Shown piece after piece: positions 6,681 to 11,287 of a DNA stretch of 11,287 bases. The stretch is from Anaerolineales bacterium (GTDB lineage: Bacteria > Chloroflexota > Anaerolineae > Anaerolineales > Villigracilaceae). Below the pieces are notes generated by a model. It worked only from the letters and a program-made list of their open reading frames with translations, had not been told where the DNA came from and searched no databases. The translations under genes and the position numbers were made by a program. Position 1 is the stretch's first letter, and each line of letters begins with the position of its first letter. The stretch spans positions 1-11,287 of the forward strand of contig JAEURF010000032.1 of assembly GCA_016789205.1 (NCBI GenBank), given 5' to 3'.

Positions 6681-6738
6681 ACCGTCCCGCAGGTTTTGCA
6701 AAATTAACTTTATATATCGAAATCAACCTGCGCGGCGT
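6681..6738 (+). repeat. Degenerate copy of the GTCCCGCAGGTTT hairpin repeat
   Basis: ACCGTCCCGCAGGTTTT at 6681-6697 is identical to the start of the element at 8010-8026. Its right arm, AACCTGCGCGGCG (6725-6737), matches 11 of 13 positions of the left arm at 6683-6695. The loop sequence differs from the other copy. It is probably an eroded copy of a dispersed, non-coding hairpin element (REP or MITE-like). Confidence 0.7.
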
Positions 6739-6753
6739 TTATAAAGGTAAAGA

Positions 6754-6843
6754 AAAGATTTAACCACAGAGGTCACAAAGAACACAGAGATTTCTTCTTA
6801 TTTTCTCCGTGAACTCAGTGTTCTCTGTGGTGAAAAAATCTTT
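6754..6843. repeat. Imperfect long inverted repeat (ACCACAGAG family)
   Basis: ACCACAGAG (6763-6771) pairs with CTCTGTGGT (6823-6831). An outer pair, AAAGATTT (6754-6761) and AAATCTTT (6836-6843), extends the stem. Inner parts (CACAAAGAACACAGAG against CTCCGTGAACTCAGTG) are related but diverged. From recollection, this CCACAGAGG-CACAGAG type of sequence is a widespread intergenic repeat. Together with the preceding element it fills the gene-free stretch 6677-6900. Confidence 0.65.
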
Positions 6844-6882
6844 CTACTCGCTTTTTTAGACACCCCGTTTATTTTTTTCTTA

Positions 6883-6911
6883 TTAAATTCTTAAACTTTG
6901 TAAGGTACAAT
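6883..6911 (+). promoter_or_regulatory. Candidate promoter of the L,D-transpeptidase gene
   Basis: TACAAT (6906-6911) is a good -10 box, with a weak -35 (TTAAAT, 6883-6888) at 17 nt. Transcription would begin at about 6917-6919, almost on the ATG at 6918, which points to a leaderless message. The alternative is an upstream promoter with TAAGG (6901-6905) as a distant Shine-Dalgarno. Confidence 0.35.
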
Positions 6912-6917
6912 TTTGAT

Positions 6918-8000
6918 ATGAAACAAAAATTTTCAAGAAGAGATTTTCTCAAATTAAGCGGTCTCGCCTTAGGTGGGTTGGCGTTTTCCCCGTTTTTGCC
7001 TGGGCTTACTGATTTTGATGACAGTTTTATGGTGCGCATCGCAACTGCTGAAATGCCAGTTCGCAAAGAGCCAACCGATGAAAGCCAGATTCAATCTACT
7101 TGGTATCGTGATGAATTGGTACACGTTTATGAAGAGGTGACAGCAAAAGACCCAGTTCACAACCCAGTTTGGTATCGCGTCTGGGGCGGATATGTCCATC
7201 GTGGGCGTTTGCATCGTGTGAAGACGATCTATCAAGTGCCGCTTTTATCTATTCCTGAAGGCACGCGTCTGCTTGCGGATGTATCAGTTCCTTTCACCAC
7301 GCCTTATCGTTTTTCAAAAGCATTTGGCTGGCAACCTTTATCACCGCCTTTGTATTATGGGTCTGTGCATTGGATTGAAGCCGTTGAAGAAGGTCCCGAA
7401 ATGGCAGATTACAAAGGCGCGTGGTATCGAATTTTTGACGAACTCGATTCCAATGTCTCTTATTATGTGCCTGCCATTCACATGCGTGTCTTTCCGCCAG
7501 AATATTTAGCGCCGATTTCACCAGATGTACCGTACGAGCAAAAAAAGATTGAACTTAATCTTTCTACTCAAATGGTATATGCCTATGAATATGACCAAGT
7601 TGTTTTCCAAACCAATGTATCTTCGGGTGTCATTGGCGGCGTACCATTAGATGGTGGCTTACGCACCAAAACACCGGATGGGCAATTTACTATTTTAGAT
7701 AAAGTTCCAGCCAAGCACATGGGCTACAGTTACTTCGGCGCTCAAACGACGGGCAACTTGCTAGCCGATGTTGATAATTACGTCTTACCCGGCGTACCGT
7801 GGACTTTGTTCTTCACGCGGCAAGGTCATGCCTTTCATGGCACCTATTGGCATGAAAACTTTGGTACACCAATGAGTAAAGGTTGTATCAACATGCGCAA
7901 CGATGAAGCCAATTGGCTCTTCCGTTGGGCAAAGCCAATTTCACCACCTGATGCAGTTGCCACACGCGGGCTTGGTACAGTGGTTGATATTCATTATTAA
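6918..8000 (+). CDS. Tat-exported L,D-transpeptidase (YkuD domain)
   Basis: A 360-residue secreted cell-wall enzyme. The N-terminus carries a twin-arginine motif, SRRDFLKLSG (residues 6-15), followed by a hydrophobic stretch to about 28. Residues about 38-105 look SH3b-like (VRIATAEMPVRKEP...WYRVWGGYVHRGRLHRV), a common substrate-binding module. A similar second segment covers about 115-195. The YkuD catalytic domain is about 209-358. It begins KKIELNLSTQMVYAYE and has the substrate glycine/threonine region TPDGQFTIL. The active site is HGT (His307) with SKGCIN, where Cys323 is the predicted nucleophile. The 12-residue gap between His307 and Ser320 matches Bacillus-type YkuD as I recall it. 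These enzymes make 3-3 peptidoglycan cross-links or attach proteins. A lineage with thin or unusual walls makes the exact substrate uncertain. Hairpin repeats flank it; the one downstream also serves as its terminator. Confidence 0.9.
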   Translation: MKQKFSRRDFLKLSGLALGGLAFSPFLPGLTDFDDSFMVRIATAEMPVRKEPTDESQIQSTWYRDELVHVYEEVTAKDPVHNPVWYRVWGGYVHRGRLHRVKTIYQVPLLSIPEGTRLLADVSVPFTTPYRFSKAFGWQPLSPPLYYGSVHWIEAVEEGPEMADYKGAWYRIFDELDSNVSYYVPAIHMRVFPPEYLAPISPDVPYEQKKIELNLSTQMVYAYEYDQVVFQTNVSSGVIGGVPLDGGLRTKTPDGQFTILDKVPAKHMGYSYFGAQTTGNLLADVDNYVLPGVPWTLFFTRQGHAFHGTYWHENFGTPMSKGCINMRNDEANWLFRWAKPISPPDAVATRGLGTVVDIHY

Positions 8001-8009
8001 GATAAGGAG

Positions 8010-8068
8010 ACCGTCCCGCAGGTTTTTGGGTAAAACAAGTTTTTTTATCAAACCTGCGGGACGTTTTT
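8010..8068 (+). terminator. GTCCCGCAGGTTT hairpin repeat acting as intrinsic terminator
   Basis: CGTCCCGCAGGTTT (8012-8025) and AAACCTGCGGGACG (8050-8063) form a perfect 14-bp stem over a 24-nt loop. TTTTT (8064-8068) follows. It lies 10 nt after the transpeptidase stop and ends 6 nt before the methyltransferase ATG. It shares its first 17 bases (ACCGTCCCGCAGGTTTT) with the copy at 6681. It is both a repeat element and a convincing terminator. Confidence 0.85.
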
Positions 8069-8074
8069 ACATTT

Positions 8075-9298
8075 ATGCCAAACTTCACTTGGACGGGTAA
8101 GCATCTTTCCACACCTCAACCTGCTACAGTTATTCAAGATTCAATTACCTATCCTAAAGGGCGCGGCTATCCAAAGTCTCGTGCCGATGGGCGCGTGATT
8201 CTTGGGGATAATCTTAACGTCATGGCGGCATTATTGCCTGAATATGAAAACAAAATCAATTTGATTTATGCAGACCCACCATTTTTTACAAACCGAAAAT
8301 TTTCCGCGCGCGTAGGCAGGGGCGAAGATTCGCGTAAACCATCCAAATGGAAATTAGCAGAAGGCTATCACGACTCATGGGATGATATAGATTCATATCT
8401 TCAATTTTTATACGAACGCCTCTCACTGATGTGGAAACTGCTCTCTCCAACTGGAACTTTATATCTGCACCTCGACTGGCACGCTGACGCGTACGCCCGC
8501 TTAATACTCGATGAAATCTTTGGTGCTGAAAACTTCATTAATGAAATTATTTGGGCTTATCACGGACCCTCGCCAATTCGCACTGCATTCAATCGCAAAC
8601 ATGACACAATTTTGATGTATGCCAAAAGCAAAAATTATGTCTTCAATGCGGATGAAGTCCGTGAGCCATATAGCCAAAGCACAGTGACTACATTTAAATC
8701 ATCACCAAAAGCGGGTTTTGGCAAAGTGCCGGATTTAGAACGTGGGAAAGTACCTGAAGATTGGTGGTATTTCCCTGTGGTGGCGCGTTTGCATAGTGAG
8801 CGAACAGGTTACCCGACGCAAAAACCAGAAGCGATGTTAGAAAGAATTATTCTTGCTTCTTCCAATAAAAACGATTTGGTGGCCGACTTTTTTTCTGGCT
8901 CTGGCACAACTGCGCTTGTCGCCGCAAAGCAGGGAAGAAAATATATTGCATGTGACGAGTCGATGCGAGCAGTGCAAACGTTACGCGCACGGCTTGCTGA
9001 GACGAAATCTGTGTTTACATGTGAGCGCGATGTAGCTATAAAAAATGAAATGGCACATAAATCTAAGAAAGTTAAAATCAAAATTGCAGGCGATGTGATT
9101 CAGTTACAAACTTCATTGCATATAGATTTTTGGGAAGTAGATTCAGATTGGGATGGGAAACTGTTCAAAAGTGTTGCTCAGGCTCAACGTCATATGAGAA
9201 GCGGTGAAATCCCAATGCAATTAAAAATAAAAATCGGAGGCAAGGTCTGCATCCGATTAATTACGGTTGAAGGTAAGCAGTTTCAGTTACACGTCTAA
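8075..9298 (+). CDS. Solitary beta-class DNA methyltransferase (probably N6-adenine)
   Basis: A 407-residue SAM-dependent DNA modification enzyme. Motif IV (catalytic) is DPPF at 67-70, preceded by RVILGDNLNVM (40-50) and INLIYA. Motif I (SAM binding) comes later, DFFSGSGTT at 271-279, after the hallmark RTGYPTQKP (243-251). The order IV then I defines the beta class. IACDES (291-296) is motif II. The target recognition region should lie within about 155-240. Residues 310-407 form an extra basic, beta-rich C-terminal part I do not recognise. DPPF favours adenine over cytosine-N4 methylation. No restriction endonuclease or specificity subunit is nearby, so it is an orphan enzyme in this window. 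The ATG at 8075 has no Shine-Dalgarno and sits just after a terminator, so its promoter is unclear. The residues from about 4 onwards look family-like, which supports this start. It overlaps the regulator gene by 12 bp, tail to tail. Confidence 0.9.
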   Translation: MPNFTWTGKHLSTPQPATVIQDSITYPKGRGYPKSRADGRVILGDNLNVMAALLPEYENKINLIYADPPFFTNRKFSARVGRGEDSRKPSKWKLAEGYHDSWDDIDSYLQFLYERLSLMWKLLSPTGTLYLHLDWHADAYARLILDEIFGAENFINEIIWAYHGPSPIRTAFNRKHDTILMYAKSKNYVFNADEVREPYSQSTVTTFKSSPKAGFGKVPDLERGKVPEDWWYFPVVARLHSERTGYPTQKPEAMLERIILASSNKNDLVADFFSGSGTTALVAAKQGRKYIACDESMRAVQTLRARLAETKSVFTCERDVAIKNEMAHKSKKVKIKIAGDVIQLQTSLHIDFWEVDSDWDGKLFKSVAQAQRHMRSGEIPMQLKIKIGGKVCIRLITVEGKQFQLHV

Positions 9299-9943
9299 CC
9301 GATAACCAACGCCACGAACGGTTTTGAGAAATTTCGGATTATCGGGGTCAAGTTCAATTGCACGGCGAAGCCAAGAGATATGCACATCTAATGTGCGTGT
9401 ATCACCAGTGTAATTGGTTTCCCACGCTTTTTTGAATAATGGTTCGCGTTCTACCACTTCACCATGTTTATCCATCAATAAATGTAAAAGCGTAACGAGA
9501 CGCGGCGTGAGTTTTGTGCTTCTGCCTAAACAGCGCACGCGACGTTTTTCTAAATCTAACCGAATTGGACCGACATGCAAAACATTTTTTCCGTCGCCTG
9601 GCAATAATGGTTTGATGCGATTGGATAATTTTTGTACAGTGAAAGGTAAAACTAAGACAGCATCTGCTAAATCTTTGTTGACTTCGATTTCTTCTTCGAG
9701 AATTAAGATGATGGGGAGCTTTGCATCTTTTTCACGAAGTGACTGACAAATTCGTAAGCCGGTGCTTCGCAGAGATGCGGCGTTGACAACAACCAAACTT
9801 GGGCTTACTTCTTTAAGCAATGCAATGGCTTTACTGCCGTTTTGGGCAATATGGACATCAAATCCCTTTTTCTGCAAATCCATTGCAAAAGAAGGGATTT
9901 CTGCGTGTTTGGCTTCTATCACCAGAAGTGTGGTGGTTTTCAT
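9287..9943 (-). CDS. OmpR/PhoB-type DNA-binding regulator with degenerate receiver domain
   Basis: A 218-residue transcription factor. Residues 1-115 have receiver-domain shape and spacing, but the phosphorylation residues are gone. The acidic pair is reduced to Glu10-Ala11, the acceptor Asp is Asn54 (SLVVVNAASL), the Thr/Ser position is Leu82/Glu83, and the conserved Lys before Pro is Leu99 (LVLPF). Residues about 120-218 are an intact winged helix: 'LTPRLVTLLHLLMDKHGEVVERE', a recognition helix in 'TRTLDVHISWLRRAIE', and the wing 'TVRGVGYRL'. I infer a phosphorylation-independent regulator controlled by its level, dimerisation or a ligand. The start at 9943 has no Shine-Dalgarno. The gene is divergent from the initiator tRNA across 217 bp and overlaps the methyltransferase end. 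No kinase gene adjoins it. Confidence 0.92.
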   Translation of the reverse strand: MKTTTLLVIEAKHAEIPSFAMDLQKKGFDVHIAQNGSKAIALLKEVSPSLVVVNAASLRSTGLRICQSLREKDAKLPIILILEEEIEVNKDLADAVLVLPFTVQKLSNRIKPLLPGDGKNVLHVGPIRLDLEKRRVRCLGRSTKLTPRLVTLLHLLMDKHGEVVEREPLFKKAWETNYTGDTRTLDVHISWLRRAIELDPDNPKFLKTVRGVGYRLDV

Positions 9944-10012
9944 AATGTGATTGAAGATTACCTATCTTGAATTTTTTGTGTTACTTAAATTTTGTATTGG
10001 TGGGCTTTTAAG

Positions 10013-10052
10013 TTTGTTAAGGTAAAAGCATTATACACTAAATCTTAACAAA
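10013..10052. promoter_or_regulatory. 9-bp inverted repeat, possible operator
   Basis: TTTGTTAAG (10013-10021) and CTTAACAAA (10044-10052) are perfect inverted repeats with centres 31 bp apart, about three helical turns. They lie upstream of the regulator gene (start 9943, minus strand). A further TTAAG at 10008-10012 gives a direct repeat with the left arm. This could be an operator, perhaps autoregulatory. The remainder of 9944-10112 shows nothing else I can support. Confidence 0.3.
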
Positions 10053-10112
10053 TGCTTCAACCCTTAGTACTATTTCACTTACGAATTCAAAATGTGTTTA
10101 TGATATGTTTCC

Positions 10113-10141
10113 TTGACTTTTTATGATTAAGTTGGTAATAT
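10113..10141 (+). promoter_or_regulatory. Sigma70-type promoter of the initiator tRNA
   Basis: TTGACT (10113-10118), a 17-nt spacer and TAATAT (10136-10141). Transcription should start at about 10148, 13 nt before the mature tRNA. The GC-rich discriminator CGGCGGGC directly after the -10 resembles stringently controlled stable-RNA promoters. Confidence 0.75.
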
Positions 10142-10160
10142 CGGCGGGCTATTCAAACGA

Positions 10161-10232
10161 TGCGGGGTGGAGCAGTGGCAGCTCGTCGGGCTCATAACCC
10201 GAAGGTCGCAGGTTCAAGTCCTGCCCCCGCTA
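10161..10232 (+). tRNA. Initiator tRNA-fMet (anticodon CAU)
   Basis: A complete cloverleaf. Acceptor GCGGGG (10162-10167) pairs with CCCCGC. The D arm is GAGC-AGTGGCA-GCTC and the anticodon arm TCGGG-CTCATAA-CCCGA, with CAT at 10193-10195. The T arm is GCAGG-TTCAAGT-CCTGC. Two initiator hallmarks are present: three consecutive G:C pairs next to the anticodon loop, and an unpaired 1-72 position (T1 at 10161 against T72 at 10231). A73 is followed by CTA, so the 3' CCA is not encoded and must be added. The sequence closely resembles E. coli initiator tRNA through the anticodon arm. It has its own promoter and terminator. Confidence 0.95.
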
Positions 10233-10234
10233 CT

Positions 10235-10273
10235 AATAAAGACCATGTGTGAAAACATGGTCTTTATTTTTTT
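10235..10273 (+). terminator. Intrinsic terminator after tRNA-fMet
   Basis: AATAAAGACCATGT (10235-10248) pairs perfectly with ACATGGTCTTTATT (10255-10268) across a 6-nt loop and continues into a run of T's to 10273. Its end overlaps the stop codon (10272-10274) of the convergent minus-strand gene, so it probably insulates both units. Confidence 0.92.
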
Positions 10274-11054
10274 ACCATTCAGCTTCTTTGGTCGTGTTCA
10301 ACCCTGCATGAATTCCCACTCGTTTATACATCGTTACATTTGTAAATGGTTCGCCTAAAATTCCATCGTGAATTGCCCACGAACGTTTGCGAATGCTGTT
10401 TGCTGAATCTTTCATGCGAAATGGATTCGAATCATCAAGTTGTGCATATAAATCACCATCAGGCTGAAAACCCGCGTGGATACTTTCCATTAATCGCTTA
10501 CCAACTTGATAAGCAAACCCATACCGTTCAAAGATAATTGCATTGTGATAATACAACGGCTCGATGAAATACATATCATGCCCCAATGCAACTGCGAACT
10601 CTTCAAACTTTTCAATTGCTTGACCTAACATTCGCAATCCGCGTCGTATCTGACCTGGAGCCAGCCCAGCGGCTAAAGCATTTGATTCCGCCTCAATATT
10701 TCTTTTCAGTATCCCAAATTTTGTTGGTGAGCCGTCTGGCATTTTATCTACATCGAAACGTGGCGCATCAGGGTCATTGAGAATGTATAACAAGATATGA
10801 ATCTGTCCGCTGATGGTGTCGGTCATGTGGGCGTACAGAATCGGGTCAGGGAAATCTACTTTGTGAAATAAACTCATTTCTACATCAGTTGAGCCAGAAG
10901 CAAAACGAAACTGTAAAAGACTTTGCCCCGCGGCAGAAGTTAGTGGAGGGATATTGAATTTATCTAAAAGTGCTTGAGGAATATAACGTGAATAAGTCGC
11001 ACGTTTTTCTCTTTCGGGCAATAAGTTGATTCCGCCAATGGTTGAAGGAGGCAT
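10272..11054 (-). CDS. Conserved protein of unknown function downstream of smpB
   Basis: A 260-residue soluble protein that I do not recognise. There is no signal peptide or membrane segment. The central and C-terminal parts have a compositionally normal, conserved look. 'QIRRGLRMLGQAIEKFEEFAVALG' (about 135-158) is followed by 'FIEPLYYHNAIIFERYGFAYQVG' (163-185). That order, an R-x-G-L helix and then N-A-x-x-F-x-x-x-G-F, faintly resembles GNAT motifs A and B, but the match is too weak for a call. The N-terminal half contains 'MSLFHKVDFPDPILYAHMTDT'. The ATG at 11054 is supported by AAGGA (complement of 11064-11068) 9 nt upstream. The gap to the smpB stop is 67 bp and holds a hairpin, so co-transcription with smpB is possible but not certain. 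The end is shared with the tRNA terminator. Confidence 0.75.
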   Translation of the reverse strand: MPPSTIGGINLLPEREKRATYSRYIPQALLDKFNIPPLTSAAGQSLLQFRFASGSTDVEMSLFHKVDFPDPILYAHMTDTISGQIHILLYILNDPDAPRFDVDKMPDGSPTKFGILKRNIEAESNALAAGLAPGQIRRGLRMLGQAIEKFEEFAVALGHDMYFIEPLYYHNAIIFERYGFAYQVGKRLMESIHAGFQPDGDLYAQLDDSNPFRMKDSANSIRKRSWAIHDGILGEPFTNVTMYKRVGIHAGLNTTKEAEW

Positions 11055-11080
11055 AATTTAGTTTCCTTGTTGTTTGGTTG

Positions 11081-11126
11081 GCTAGTTTGCTGGTTAACTA
11101 ATGAACTAGCTAACTAACAAACTAGC
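11081..11126. repeat. Imperfect palindrome at the smpB 3' end
   Basis: The left arm starts GCTAGTTTG (11081-11089) and the right arm ends CAAACTAGC (11118-11126). The two 20-nt arms agree at about 17 positions, and most mismatches become G:T pairs in one strand. The right arm includes the smpB stop (11122-11124). There is no T-tract, so it is more likely a repeat or an RNA processing/stabilising hairpin than a terminator. Confidence 0.6.
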
Positions 11127-11287
11127 GAACGCGCATCGCGCGCTCTTTATCTCTGGCTTCGTCACGTTTTGCAATCGTAGCACGTTTGTCGTAGGCTTTT
11201 TTGCCTTTAGCTAATGCAATCTCTACTTTTGCACGACCATCTTTTAAGTACACTTTTGTCGGCACAATTGTCATCCCTTTGATGCGG
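11122..11287 (-). CDS. smpB: SsrA-binding protein SmpB, C-terminal part (runs off the window)
   Basis: The last 54 codons of SmpB, the tmRNA partner in trans-translation and rescue of stalled ribosomes in the cytoplasm. The visible segment includes 'GMTIVPTKVYLKDGRAKVEIALAKGKK', the end of the OB-fold barrel with its hallmark 'PTKVYLK..RAKVEIALAKGKK'. The basic tail 'YDKRATIAKRDEARDKERAMRVR' follows and ends in TAG at 11122-11124. That tail becomes helical in the ribosome decoding centre. The family is usually about 150-160 residues, so roughly 100 residues and the start lie beyond 11287. The tail is intact, so the gene is truncated only by the window edge. Confidence 0.95.
   Translation of the reverse strand, partial: RIKGMTIVPTKVYLKDGRAKVEIALAKGKKAYDKRATIAKRDEARDKERAMRVR

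Noticed and set aside
7836..7896. L,D-transpeptidase active site reads SKGC rather than SHGC
   Set aside because: The Lys variant with the same 12-residue spacing from the HGT histidine is, as I recall, also found in Bacillus YkuD-type enzymes, so the site is normal rather than degenerate.
6681..8068. The two hairpin repeats as ends of a composite transposon carrying the transpeptidase
   Set aside because: No transposase, no target duplications and unrelated loops; the enclosed gene has codon use like its neighbours. The copies look like independent intergenic elements.
506..9943. Histidine kinase and OmpR-type regulator as a two-component pair
   Set aside because: They are more than 6 kb apart, and the regulator lacks the acceptor Asp, so phosphotransfer between them is not possible by the usual route.
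10167..10358. Plus-strand frame starting inside the initiator tRNA
   Set aside because: It reads through the tRNA, its terminator and antisense to the 260-residue gene, so it is not a gene.
1..11287. Prophage, insertion sequence, CRISPR array or defence island
   Set aside because: No integrase, transposase, phage structural gene, regularly spaced repeats or nuclease partner was seen. The lone methyltransferase is not enough to call a defence system.

Overview
The window looks like chromosomal DNA of a Chloroflexota bacterium, most likely an Anaerolineae-type lineage. The AT content is moderate. Gene starts often lack a clear Shine-Dalgarno. The large GH13 protein, the small SWIM zinc-finger protein and the intergenic hairpin repeats (GTCCCGCAGGTTT type) resemble what I recall from that group. 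This is an inference from recollection, not a database result. No phage genes, insertion sequence or CRISPR array is visible.

Left part (1-2791). The window opens with the C-terminal remnant of a GNAT-like acetyltransferase (+). A perfect 18-bp palindrome separates it from a convergent, membrane-bound GAF-containing hybrid-less histidine kinase (-).

Centre (2792-6170). A 54-bp divergent promoter region leads to a 947-residue GH13 alpha-glucan enzyme family member (+) with a striking lysine-rich, histone-H1-like tail. It is followed 3 nt later by a DUF2177-type small membrane protein.

Regulated small gene (6222-6676). A near-consensus sigma70 promoter, an 11-codon possible leader ORF ending in Cys-stop, a strong intrinsic terminator, and then an 80-residue SWIM zinc-finger protein with its own strong Shine-Dalgarno and terminator. 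The layout is that of an attenuator and is the best candidate here for something undescribed.

Cell-wall and methylation block (6680-9298). A Tat-signal L,D-transpeptidase (YkuD) is flanked on both sides by copies of one hairpin repeat. A solitary beta-class DNA methyltransferase follows, with no restriction partner in view.

Right part (9287-11287). An OmpR/PhoB-family regulator (-) whose receiver domain has lost all of its phosphorylation residues overlaps the methyltransferase tail to tail by 12 bp. An initiator tRNA (CAU) has its own promoter and terminator. A conserved protein of unknown function (-) lies downstream of the truncated smpB gene (-), which runs off the right edge. The genes are mostly housekeeping or regulatory singletons. 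Apart from the GH13/DUF2177 pair and smpB with its neighbour, there is little operon structure.
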